Assembly (NCBI RefSeq): GCF_000764305.2 | Contig: NW_025947474.1 | Coordinates: 124,001-188,000, forward strand | Source of the DNA: Hyalella azteca | Taxonomy: Eukaryota; Arthropoda; Malacostraca; Amphipoda; Hyalellidae | Reading direction: 5' to 3' | DNA length: 64,000 nt | Part shown: positions 1-10,547 of the stretch, piece by piece | How positions within the stretch are numbered: the first letter of the stretch is position 1 | Layout of the letters: every line of letters begins with the position of its first letter | Notes under the pieces: generated by a model | What the model was told of the DNA's origin: nothing | Seen by the model: only the letters and a program-made list of their open reading frames with translations | Database searches by the model: none | Program-made: the position numbers and the translations under genes

Positions 1-100
1 ACCTCGCGTGGCCGGCCCTGGAGAGGGCGCTGGAAATGAGAAGCTTTGCTTCGGGCGCTGCCGGTGCCCAGTAATTTCCTGACACAATTACCTTAGCCTG

Positions 101-270
101 CCCAGCCTGCACATGTTGATAGGCCTGCATGCCCAGCCTGCACATGTTGATAGGCCTGCATGCAAGTGATGCAACATGTTGATAGGCCTACATATGCACA
201 GCCTGCACATGTTGATAGGCCTGCATATGCACAGCCTGCACATGTTGATAGGCCTGCATATGCACAGCCT
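101..270. repeat. 33-bp minisatellite, about 5 copies
   Basis: Tandem units share the core CACATGTTGATAGGCCTGCA. The first units are 31 bp or interrupted; the last three settle at exactly 33 bp (GATAGG at 181, 214 and 247). Each later unit contains the palindrome GCATATGC. Because 33 is divisible by three, both strands show an 11-residue periodic open frame, which I regard as non-coding. Degenerate GCCTGCACAGCCTG remnants continue to about 345. Confidence 0.93.
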
Positions 271-640
271 GGTATTGCGAGAATATTGTGCACAGCCTAT
301 CCAGCCTGCCTATCATGCTACGGCCTGCACAGCCTGTCCAGCTGTGTTGCCTGTTTATTAATTGTAAAGGATTACTGTGAATTTTGAATTATAAACTGAT
401 TGTACTTCTCCGCACTATGTAGTCTCTGATAGGATATTATATGTTATTTACATACATATATAATAATAATATTATTTATAATTAGGAACACTATTTTACC
501 TGAGGCTGCCTATTCGTGTTCCGCACCAAGAACCGCTCTTGCTTTTTCATGGCAAACTGATCAATCCTGGGCATTGTATAAAGCCTTCATTGTTACCGTG
601 GACTTCAGCTACGGTAGCTACATGGCCTTAAAGCTACTGA

Positions 641-667
641 GTCTTTATCCACAGGGTGGATAAAGAC
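641..667. other. Perfect 12-bp hairpin, 3-base loop
   Basis: GTCTTTATCCAC is followed by AGG and by its exact reverse complement. It has no T-tract, and intrinsic terminators are not expected in this kind of genome, so I call it only an inverted repeat. Confidence 0.85.
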
Positions 668-708
668 GGATTAGCCTAAGATACCTTCGGCTACATAGCC
701 TACAGCTG

Positions 709-737
709 CGTGGGCCTTCATCTACTGAAGGCCCACG
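709..737. other. Perfect 12-bp hairpin, 5-base loop
   Basis: CGTGGGCCTTCA, then TCTAC, then the exact reverse complement of the first arm. It lies 41 bp after the previous hairpin. Confidence 0.85.
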
Positions 738-955
738 TTGATCGTGCACCGGTTGTGTGGCCGATAGCTTAACAAAGTAAGACTCTTGTTCTGAATTTTC
801 TGTTGAGGATGGAAAGCCTCGTATCTTTTCTCCAGCCTACAGGAGTGGAAGTGCTTTAAGAATGGCTTTGTGGCTGGGCAAGTGAGGAAAGCTAATATTT
901 ACGAGAGACGAATATCAAATATTTAATTGAGACGTTTGAACAATCAAGGAAATTT

Positions 956-1666
956 ATGGAAACTTGGGTGTCCGCGCTTTTTAGCGCATTTTCTCATTTA
1001 TGGAAAAAAGTCCCTATTGTGCTCGTCAGGTCCCGTCGTCCGTCTGTCTGTCCGTCCGTGACTTCACGCTTTCGTCGACGAGAAAATGCACTCTCTGTAA
1101 CTCACTGTTGTGAGTACCGAGTTAAATTTGTTTCTAATATTACAGTTATTGAGCATACATCTCGTGTGAGGACTCTCAAACCAGCGAAACAGCGAAATGA
1201 ATGAAATAGCGTACATTATATGCCGTTGCCTATTTTACGTCTTATTGTTAGCTAAATTATAAGTAACTTTACGGAATTCTATTAACGTTTAGTTCTTGAA
1301 TATATGCAAGAGTTGAGGCAAAAAATAAATTTCTTTCTCATTGATAAAACCTCGTCTACCGCTGGGCATAAGCCTAAAAATATTTGTAGACCGAGGGCCA
1401 GGTTATATGGTTGCTGAGGCCCGGATATCGGCAATAATGTAGACCGGCTAGTGGCTTAGCTGCGCGTGACACATGAGTGGCCCTTGCATGGTCAAAGCGC
1501 TGTCAGGTGCTGGCCCTAAAGCCTTCTTATTGCCTTATAGAGCAACATTGTTCGTGCATCACATTATCGCTTACCGATACCACGAGCTTCATAAACTGCC
1601 TCCGCCAATACAATGCGTCCGGCCGCCTCCAACGCCTGCATGCATTGCACTGCATTGCCACTCCTA
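956..1666. other. Unassigned interval with an 82-codon open frame
   Basis: An open frame at 956-1204 (+) is not recognisable and is low complexity in the middle, where a short GTCT/GTCC run lies at about 1034-1059. The rest, to the array at 1667, shows nothing I can name. Confidence 0.4.
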
Positions 1667-2238
1667 TTCATAATAATTATTATCTTTGCCCTAAAATTTA
1701 TAATAATTACTATCTTAGCCCTCACATTCATAATAATTATTATCTTTGCCCTAACATTCATAATAATTATTATTTTTTCCCTCAACTTCATAATAATTAT
1801 TATCTTTGCCCTAAAATTCATAATAATTACGATCTTTGCCCTCACATTCATAATAATTATTATCTTTGCCCTAAAATTCATAATAATTATTTTTTTTTCC
1901 CTCAACTTCATAATAATTATTATCTTTGCCCTAAAATTCATAATAATTACTATCTTTGCCCTCACATTCATAATAATTATTATCTTTGCCCTAAAATTCA
2001 TAATAATTATTATTTTTTCCCTCAACTTCATAATAATTATTATCTTTGCCCTAAAATTCAAAATAATTACTATCTTTGCCCTCACATTCATAATAATTAT
2101 TATCTTTGCCCTAACATTCATAATAATTATTATTTTCCCCCTCAACTTCATAAAAATTATTATCTTTGCCCTAACGTTCATAATAATTATTATCTATGTC
2201 CTCCCATTCGTAATAATTATTATCTTTGCCCTTCACAT
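1667..2238. repeat. 30-bp minisatellite with a 120-bp higher-order unit, about 19 monomers
   Basis: Each 30-bp monomer contains TTCATAATAATTA and a TTTGCCCT-like part; AATAATTATT is a 10-bp palindrome. Monomer types alternate in a fixed order: endings CTAAAA, CTCACA, CTAAAA or CTAACA, then CTCAAC preceded by a T-run. This gives a 4x30 = 120-bp unit repeated about 4.5 times. The last three monomers are degenerate. Since 30 is divisible by three, long periodic open frames arise on both strands and are not evidence for genes. Confidence 0.97.
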
Positions 2239-2922
2239 TCAAACTAATTTATATCTATGCGCAGGAACACCTGCATATAGACGCATCAACCTGTTATCGT
2301 AATTTTACTGAATATTTTTCAACGAGGAAAAGATGGAAATTAATCATATTAGTTGAAATACCTTATTAGAATATAGAACGGATAATTGATTGATAATGAT
2401 TACTTCTTTGGATGACGTAGAAAGCTGAAGTAAATTTCGTGGAAAAAGTTCACAGTGTTGCGTGATCGGGAAATGCAAATTACTGACGGCGTTCCCTGTC
2501 CTACATGTTCTGTGCCACGGAAATGCTTCAATTTACCGAACACGTTGTCGTTCATGCACGAGATCAAACAGACGACCTTTGATCTGTTCCAGTACTGACA
2601 TTCTCCTAGTCCAGTGCTCCCTGTACTGTCTCAGCGTGGCAACACTCAACATGTTGCAATATTCGCGTGTTCCTGTGCATAAATGCCATAATTTATAAAC
2701 ATTTCTAAATTTAAGCCATCATTCATCCATTATCTCTAAAAGTTTATTTCTTACCTCTTGCGTGTAATATCCGTCAGTAATATACCGGGGTTTGGTAAGA
2801 CCAAGGGGTAATATATGTACCAAATTTGAGGACCGCAGCCAAGTCGGGTGTGTCCCAGTTTAATAGCAGAGGTCACGACTTCCAACAGATTACGAAGAAT
2901 TCTTCACAACTGGCAAGCTTGC
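2239..2922. other. Unassigned AT-rich interval
   Basis: The best open frame is 2462-2698 (+), 78 codons, cysteine-rich and not recognised. No repeats or splice pairs are visible. Confidence 0.4.
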
Positions 2923-2924
2923 CA

Positions 2925-3064
2925 GGGCCCATACTTTCAAAACTCGCTAAGTGAACGTAAGTACTTGCGCTCTATTTTCTTGTCTATGATTGGTGGATTT
3001 TGCTTAAAAGGCCGTCAATGATTGGTTCATGGTCTCTTAACTTTTTTTGAAAGTATATAGGCCC
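2925..3064 (+). mobile_element. MITE family A, copy 1
   Basis: The element starts GGGCCCATACTTTCAAAA and ends with the imperfect inverse TTTGAAAGTATATAGGCCC. The interior shares CGCTAAGTGAACGTAAGTAC, TCTTGTCTATGATTGGTGG and GGCCGTCAATGATTGG with the other copies. It is about 140 bp with no coding capacity and terminal inverted repeats of about 18-25 bp, as expected of a MITE. The superfamily is not determined. Confidence 0.85.
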
Positions 3065-4675
3065 AGGGCTCTAACCCCTTGCCTCGCTGCTGCCGTCTTT
3101 ATGGCAGTGTCATTGGACACTCGACCTCGATCTTTTGACTTCATGTAAGATTATTTCAATAAAAATTTAGCATAAAACAAACTCGAATGTCAATAACAGT
3201 AACAGTGTAATTAATTCGCTTTCGTGCAGATAGAAGCAAGTGTTTGCATTTGGTCATATTATTCACGATTCTTTTACAGTTGCTCATTTACGACCAATAA
3301 ATTTTCTGCACAATATTAGGGGTTCATGGGATCTTGGATTCGTGGTTAGGATAAATTTCAATATCCTTTAAAGCGATAAAACAATTGATGAATCGTACAC
3401 CTAGTTTCAAGTTAATATTTTTTAAAGAATATGATGAATTATAAATAAGATAAGATCGTAATCATCGTTGACGTGCTTCACGGATGCGTATATTCGTGCC
3501 GATATGAATTCGTGCGCGTATCACCACTCAACTTTCGGTCCTACTTCACCAGGACCTTGTCAACACTGCTACCATAAAACCCACGACAAACTTTCTCCAG
3601 GGATATTTTCTTGCTTCCCTCATTTATGAAAAAGAAGTTTTTCTTCGACAACTCGCAACTTACAGGGATTCGACTCAACTTGGGCTGCCCGCGCTCCAAA
3701 AGAAGAAATTTTTGCGCCGAGTTTGGCCGTGTTCAGCTTGATTTTTGACGGCATTCTTTTGGATTGCTGGGAAGATTTGATTGATACCCCTACCCCCAAG
3801 GGGGGGCTTATTAGCACCGGCTCGTGATCTCGCAGAGTAATTGAGAAATTCCCAAATCTGTTACAGCGTCCCGGCATTGGACTGATGGTTAAAGATTCTT
3901 CATGACGCCCATGCGTATGCGTATAGGGTTGGATGATCGTATTTGAAACAAATGAGATTTTAAACGTTAAAATTTGTCTCATTGACAAGAATTAACAATA
4001 TTTTAGAACGTCTAATTTGCCCTCTTGATTAACCGGTGACATGGAAACGTCCTCAATAAGATGCGCTTAGCTGCAGAACTTGAAATTAGGGGTGAGTGTC
4101 GTTTTCGTTTTGTTCTCAGTAAATTCACGAAAAATTACCTAAACTTCTTTGTGAGTGAAAAAATCAACTGAACTTTATTATGATAACCTACTAATTCTTT
4201 GCCGGGCTTTGATACTGACCAATCAATCTATTCCAGTCTACGAAAAGACTATCTCATTCGTGCCTAATCGACGGAGGTGTTCACTATCCCGCAGTGTATC
4301 ACTCAGCATCGAGTGCCCCTTTGCCCTCGTCTCTATAGCGTTATTTACAAATATAAATAAAAAATCTATACAAATATCCCAATATATATTTCTACGCTTT
4401 ACAAAGTCAGATTGATATCGCGCAGTTTTTCAATAGCCCTCTGTGTTCTGGTTCAAGAATTTCTTCTTACGCGCTAAACTTACTTCTCGGCCTCTACATT
4501 TTTCCGTCATTTCAACCTTCCCCCCTCTGCCTGCCCCTCCCCCCTCCCCCTCACTGCGGTGGTCTTGTGCGCCGTTAATCTTTTAAACAGAGGCCGTTTT
4601 AAGGCGCCTCGCGAGACTCGTTCGTCTGCGTCTCGTCGAGCTCCTGAAAGCCTCGTGTCTCGGCCTTCGATGCTA
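3065..4675. other. Unassigned interval with a 122-codon open frame and a C-rich tract
   Basis: The minus-strand frame at 3620-3988 is one of the longer non-repetitive frames in the window, but I recognise no domain and see no matching splice sites. A pyrimidine/C-rich run with CCCTCCCCCCTCCCCC lies at about 4518-4553. Confidence 0.35.
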
Positions 4676-4763
4676 GAGGCTCATTCCTTTTCCTTCTTCT
4701 CAATCCTTTTCCTTCTTCTCATTCCTTTTCCTTCTTCTCATTCCTTTTCCTTCTTCTCATTTT
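4676..4763. repeat. 19-bp pyrimidine-rich tandem repeat, about 4.5 copies
   Basis: TTCCTTTTCCTTCTTCTCA repeats at 19-bp spacing (TCATTC or TCAATC at 4681, 4700, 4719, 4738). One strand is almost pure pyrimidine. Confidence 0.93.
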
Positions 4764-7669
4764 CCTTTCTCGTGTCTGGACTTGTTCGTTTCTTGTCTTT
4801 CACGTTTCTCGATCTTCTCTAGTCTCTGCCAAATTGCATAAGGTATAATTGATGAGTTTTTGATATATACTAGCCATGTTATTCTAGACGGGTATCGTAG
4901 CTAAATATCAAGTCTTGTGAGTTTGCTGGTTAATTTACTGTTCTGTATTGAAATACATAACTTTTAACTCAGCACATCAGTTGCTAAGTCGTATTTTATA
5001 CATCGTATATTATTATATTATATTAAACTCCGATCATCGCTTCGCCATTTGATGTGTTTATTAAAACTGTTCATTTTATTCCTGTGCATATTATTACTGT
5101 ACATAACATTGCAGTATATATAAGATGAATTCCCCATCGCCGGTGCCGGAACATGCATGGTCATCTTTTTGATTGATATTGGGTCTTTCTTGCCGTTTTG
5201 GGGATTGGGTGTATAGGGCCGTTGGCTGCTCCCCTCGCTGGACAATAAAGTGACCCCGCATCAGCCAATGAGCGTCACTGGCCGGCGCCTCGATAGAGAG
5301 GGAGTCTGCCAATATACATTTAGGCTTGGCTGATGAATTTCACATCTGGAACACTTAACGCCACGACCGCCTTGCTACAGCCTGTTGGCTTAGCTGCTGT
5401 TCAACTTTATTAAGAAGGCGACTTTATTATTGACTTGATATGCATATGTTAGCTTGTATAGATAGCCTCTTGATATCCATTCTTAATGCTAATGAGCATT
5501 TAATTAATGGCCATTGAAAATTTGAACTTTAAAGTTTTGTATCCATTGATCTTCAAAATATGAAATGAATATTTCTGTGAACCGAACTTATGAAAAAAGA
5601 AAGATCGACGTTGGAGGGAAGTTGATGTGTTCGAATGCGCATTCAAAGCCAACAATTGATGTAGAATAATGAAGTTCTATAGTGTGTCTACAATTCAATT
5701 ACAACGTAGCCGTTTGATTAAAAAATGAGAATATTTTCTTTTCATTTTCTAACGGCGATAGATCTTATATCTAGGTGAAATTCTAGTCTTCTTTACTTCC
5801 TAGTTTCTTCTGGTTTCCTTTCGATCACTAGTAAAATTCCCTTCTTAGCCTAGTGGGTCGATGGACTTTTCGAATTGCTATGATCAAAGATCTCCTCGTG
5901 TTTGTATTCGGAAGAATGCAGTTCCCTTATGCATCTCGAGCTTCTTTGTGGGCCGATTTATCAAGTTATTTTATCTTCTGCTATAATGTTTTCTTACACA
6001 GCTTTAACGGAGAAATAATATAAGAATAAATTGCCTATGAACGCTTAGCCAACAATGATGGTAACCGACCTCTATTGTGTACGCTGGTCCTTAAAATGCG
6101 GAAAAAATATCTCGGAAATTTAATAACTTTGGTGATAAGAAAATAGCCTCAATATGAGTGCCCCAAGAACAGCTAATTGCGGAAGGCTAAAGCGTCATTA
6201 TAAGGACACAGCATCACTAGGCCTAGCAGCATCGTAGGCCTAGCAGCAATTAGTGGTTCTTTAAAAAGCTCCTCTACACACATTACCTGCGTTCTTCTTG
6301 GCCAGACCTTTTTTCTCGTCAGGACTGCGCTCAAAATCTTGCCTCATATTTTCTTGCTGGGCCTCTAAGTCAAAAGTTAATCTGATGAAGCAATGTAGCT
6401 CGTGCTTCATAATGGATCCGGAATTTTTTATGAAGAATGACTCCAGCATCTCATTTTGGCGGTCTTCCCTTAATTAATAACGAGGCCTGTTAACCCTGGG
6501 AAAGATTATGCCCTTAATGTGCTCATCTTGACGTATATCCCATAATTTTTTCTCCAAGACTTAGTGCCAATTTCCCCTTTTTAAAATACATGTCCCTTCT
6601 ATCTGGCATATTTTTGAACACCGCTTAGCTTGCGCAGCGGTGTATTAATTAGATAAACAATATCAGTTATCTTCTTTAGTGCCATCCTAATTTCTTTTAA
6701 ATGGAACCTTAAGTGAGATTTTTTGCCGCATTTTGATCACGAGTGCTCCGGCAGCGGTGGCTCCAACATTGAATCTGTCGTCTCGAGTGAACTAAATTTA
6801 AAACTATCTCCGTTTAAACTTTATATTTGTATTCAGCGCAATAAATTTTATGTTTGTATGGGACATAATATTTACTTTCATCCGTCTTGGATCGATTCTA
6901 CTCCGAATAGTAATTGAGACGTGAGAGTAAGAATAGTTATAGCTGGTAGTCAACAGTACCCTCTTCCTGTCCCATTATCTATAATGCTTTTTATTTTCAA
7001 CAATTTCAACAGTATATTCTGTAACAATTACTTTGAAAAATCGCTACGTCTTATCACATATTGCAATTGAATGCTTGTATTTGGGGCTCTTTGTTCAATA
7101 AATGGTTTCAAGCTTCTAGTGAACTACATTGATCGTGATTCTAACTAATGAACTACCTTATTTGCTTTAAACTTAATTTCTTTAAGCGTAAATAGTCGCC
7201 TATATTTTCAATCTATTATCATGTGACTCGAATTATAGTAATAGTTGTGCAAAAGATTTGTTTTGATTTCAGTTAACTTGGGCGCCCATTCTAACATCTT
7301 GAGTATAAAGGCACCCCGGATTCGGGGTTATCTCTGGCTCAAGTTTGAAATCTTCGTCTGAAGTTTGGTAAAGTTTGAGCTGAGCTAACCCACGGCGAAT
7401 GCAGGTTGAGGAGTTGAGTTAGTTGAAGCTTGAGTAAACGCAAACTTTGGGATCCTGCAGATTGGCGGCCATGAGGCTGCTCTCTGACTTGAATCCTTCG
7501 GGGTTAATCATCTGGCTAATCATTCCATTGCCATGCCATCGGTTAACCGTTGGTATACTTCAACCTGACCACATTTACGTCTCAGCCGTACCTCAAAGAG
7601 ATCGCAATCATACCTACACCATAACTCCACACACCCCTTCTACTGAACATTACTCCAAACTTCTCTGAT
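4764..7669. other. Long unassigned interval
   Basis: No gene is recognised in 2.9 kb. Minor items: a direct repeat containing AGGCCTAGCAGCATC (about 6219-6250, with the palindrome CTAGGCCTAG); a TATAAAG box-like site at about 7303 with no convincing initiator or coding sequence downstream; and several frames under 80 codons. Confidence 0.4.
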
Positions 7670-7785
7670 GTTCGACCTCGTATGAGGTCGAACTCTGCTC
7701 TGTTATTGCAGTGCCATGAAGATTCATGGCACCGCAGTGTGACAATGCCATGAACTGACTCATTCATCATGACAGTGCCATGATT
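7670..7785. repeat. Two hairpins and a degenerate 31-33 bp repeat
   Basis: GTTCGACCTC-GTAT-GAGGTCGAAC is a perfect 10-bp hairpin at 7670-7693. GTGCCATGA-AGAT-TCATGGCAC is a perfect 9-bp hairpin at 7711-7732. The motif TGCCATGA recurs near 7712, 7745 and 7776. Confidence 0.75.
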
Positions 7786-7999
7786 ATTTTTCGCAGCCTG
7801 GTTACTTTTCAAGATGTACAAGTTAGTATGTTATTGCACTACAGATATTACTTCCTACAAAAGTTGTGCCCTTTTGTTGAAGGTAATAAATGTAAAGAAA
7901 ATTCAAGTCAAATTGTTGCCATCTTTGAATCAAAAATTTTTTTAATTGTTATAAGAAAAGCATATTGTTGAGGATCTCTTAGCGCTGCTGATGCATTCC

Positions 8000-8132
8000 T
8001 TGACATAACAGTGATGAATTGACATCACAGTGATGACTTGACATAACAGTGATGACTTGACATCACAGTGATGACTTGACATCACAGTGATGACTTGACA
8101 TCACAGTGATGACTTGACATTACAGTGATGAC
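8000..8132. repeat. 19-bp minisatellite with a palindromic core, 7 copies
   Basis: Units start at 8001, 8020, 8039, 8058, 8077, 8096 and 8115. The majority monomer holds CATCACAGTGATG, a perfect inverted repeat around a single central base; in some units CATAAC or CATTAC breaks one arm. Confidence 0.95.
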
Positions 8133-9321
8133 GACACAGGGATGAATTTATTCGACATAGTTGAAATTTTATCTGTGCTCTAATGTAACTCTAATGAGCG
8201 ACAGGCGCTGAAATTAATTATTTTTCATTAGGAAATATGCCCAAACGGCGGGTCAGTCTACGGACTCTACTCTAGATATTTCATTAACTTAGAGGTTTGG
8301 AGTCTCCTACTTCTTTAGGTAATCGCACTCTCAATCGCCATCTCACTGTATTAATTAAGCAGTTCTTGTCTTACTAAATTTAAATACAAATTATACATTA
8401 CTGCTGACACAAAGTTACAATACCATATACGTTATGTTTTTATTTCATTTTACACCAACTACAGTTGCTCGCAAAGACCATTTGTTTGAATCAACCAATC
8501 TGTCTTCGCTGGAACCAATCTTAAAAACTTGAACAGCTATATACCTGGCCAGTCGTGTTGCTGGTGGTACAGTCTTGCTGCCGGTGGTACAGTCGTGCTG
8601 GCTGTCAGTACAGTAAAACTTTTAGGGCACCGTGCAGTGGCCAAGGCTGTTCTTCCAAGTTTAACCTTCCTTTATTCCATTTACTTCGTAGTTGGAGATA
8701 AGGTAAATCCTAACTAAGTTAAATGCGGTTTATCCCACTCCGAAAATTTAACACATATTACGAGCGTTGAGATCACAGCAATTCTAACCTGGTTTGGATA
8801 CATCATCGGGAGGGCTTCATGTTGTTCCGTGCATTTCATTCATATGTAGTTGGTTTTCGTAGCTCTTTAGTATGTATACTCATGCGCCGGGTTCACAGTT
8901 CAGTTTTATTTTGTGTCGTGCACCGACGTTCCTATGAACGAAACATACTGCAATTATGAGTCTTCCTTATAAAATTGTATGAGATGAATACAATTTTTCT
9001 CGTACGTATGGTCAATTAATTGGTATATTTTTGTAATTCCTGCTGGGAATTGGAAAAATTCTCGCCTATGCAGTGTTTGAAAATCTATTTAATTTCGTTA
9101 ATACTTTGTTTTCAGGATAACTTCCACACGATTGAGTCTACCTGCTTTCGCCTAACCTTTTTGTTGTCGCGCAATTTAATAACAAGGATAGAATCCACCA
9201 ATGCAATTCAAATGAGAAAATAACGCCACTGTATAAACAAAGCGGGCACTCGGCAAACCTTTTGCTGTACTCGAAATTCCTATGTAGCGCGTAAATAACT
9301 TGATTGCTATTCCAGCTTCAG
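8133..9321. other. Unassigned interval with a short 20-bp repeat
   Basis: A degenerate 20-bp repeat containing GGTGGTACAGTC lies at about 8541-8620. A frame at 9020-9223 (+) is unrecognised. Nothing else is visible. Confidence 0.4.
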
Positions 9322-9377
9322 CGAATTGCTCTCGCTGAACGATCGGAACTTCAGTGAAGCGGTTGTGTTCTCAGGAG
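9322..9377 (+). CDS. Candidate internal exon (56 bp), function unknown
   Basis: A 3' splice-like CTATTCCAGCTTCAG precedes position 9322 and a GAG|GTAATT donor follows 9377. Between them one frame is open and reads ELLSLNDRNFSEAVVFSG, a balanced composition unlike the surrounding AT-rich sequence. The phrase LNDRNFSE superficially resembles the start of thioredoxin-fold domains in protein disulfide isomerases, but 18 residues cannot establish that. No adjoining exon was identified. It could be chance, since AG...GT pairs around short open frames are common. Confidence 0.22.
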
Positions 9378-9892
9378 GTAATTGCAGACTTATTTTATCT
9401 CGAGGTCTTGTGTATCATTCCTTAATATTTTGCGTCTCTAAGCCGAAATTTGTAATATGTTTCGAATACCACTTTTTCCGCCAGATAAGCAAGGATACGA
9501 AAGAGTGTCATCCGCAGGTCTCGGGGAGTAACTTTAGGGGGAGGGTAGAATAATTGTTTCTATATTAATTTTATTAATATAGAAACAATTCGTTTCTATA
9601 TTAATGGTAATAATTTGGAGCGTGGGACACCAATTAGTTAATTGTAGTTTTCATTTGTCATTTTAATTGGGGAATATCTTAGATGTGAGGAATTCATATA
9701 ATATGGATTATATGATCCATGAATATGTCGGGTCATAAAAAAGAGCTAAAATATATGATGAAATCGTGACAGAATTTTGTATACAAAATTCTGTCACGAA
9801 TTGTTATATAAAAAACGCGTACCTACAGTACATACCTTATGAATTGAATAATAATAAAAAACGCGTACAGTACATACCTTACGCCCGCATCA
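9378..9892. other. Palindrome-rich interval left of the transposon
   Basis: Arms of 18 bp (AATTGTTTCTATATTAAT) with a 3-base loop form a perfect hairpin at 9552-9590, and a third partial copy of the arm follows to 9605. A perfect 36-bp palindrome centred on TGTATACA lies at 9764-9799. A roughly 46-bp direct duplication beginning AAAAAACGCGTAC occurs at 9810 and 9856, immediately before the transposon end. Confidence 0.85.
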
Positions 9893-10145
9893 TACAGGGT
9901 TATTCCAAATGATGGACCAAATTTAATAAATTCGTATTTATTTGAGTACAAATTCAAACTGAATAATTTATACAGCAATGGAAAGAGAAAGATTAATTTT
10001 TTCACAAATCTATAAATCTCCAATATGTCCCCCTTGTGCTGCACGGTGAACATCGAAACGGTAGCCAAACTCGTCCCACACACGAGAAAGCATATCTTCT
10101 GTTAGTGAGTGCACCGTAGCAGTGATACGGTTCTTCAGATCTACC

Positions 10146-10462
10146 AGAGTTGCTGGTAGAGGCGGGACGTAAACAGAGTTGCTGGTAGAGGCGGGACGTA
10201 AACAGAGTTGCTGGTAGAGGCGGGACGTAAACAGATGCTGGTAGAGGCAGGACGTAAACAGAGTTGCTGGTAGAGGCGGGACGTAAACAGAGCTGCTGGT
10301 AGAGGCGGGACGTAAACAGAGTTGTTGGTAGAGGCGGGACGTAAACAGAGTTGCTGGTAGAGGCGGGACGTAAACAGAGTTGCTGGTAGAGGCGGGACGT
10401 AAACAGAGTTGTTGGTAGAGGCGGGACGTAAACAGAGTTGTTGGTAGAGGCGGGACGTAAAC
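10146..10462. repeat. 29-bp minisatellite born inside transposase coding sequence, 11 copies
   Basis: Units start at 10146, 10175, 10204, 10233, 10260, 10289, 10318, 10347, 10376, 10405 and 10434. All are 29 bp except the fourth, which is 27 bp. The unit, containing TGCTGGTAGAGGCGGGACGT, is the reverse complement of the VYVPPLPATL codons of the host transposase. Copies differ by only one or two bases (GTT/GCT, GGCGGG/GGCAGG), which suggests a recent expansion. Confidence 0.96.
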
Positions 10463-10513
10463 AGCTTCCTTGACGTAACCCCATAAGAAATAGTCACAAG
10501 GGGTGAGATCAGG

Positions 10514-10547
10514 TGATCTCTTAACTATTTTTGAAAGTATAGGCCCT
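10514..10547 (+). mobile_element. Truncated end of MITE family A inside the transposon
   Basis: TCTCTTAACTATTTTTGAAA followed by GTATAGGCCC matches the right end of the copy at 2925-3064. The rest of the MITE is missing; transposase codons begin at once on the inner side, and 5' element sequence lies on the outer side. Confidence 0.8.

Larger units (their letters stand above)
271..955. other. Unassigned interval with two hairpins
   Basis: No gene is visible. An AT-only stretch with ATAATAATA lies at about 450-485. The only structure is a pair of perfect hairpins, listed separately. Confidence 0.6.

Noticed and set aside
101..270. CRISPR-like appearance of regularly spaced repeats
   Set aside because: Units are directly adjacent with no unique spacers, and the sequence is eukaryotic in character. 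The same holds for the other arrays.
1477..2302. Overlapping open frames of 205-256 codons on both strands
   Set aside because: They are produced by the 30-bp array, whose length is a multiple of three and whose unit has no stops.
7301..7330. TATA-like promoter (GTATAAAGGC)
   Set aside because: No initiator or coding sequence at a suitable distance; single TATA-like words are frequent in AT-rich DNA.
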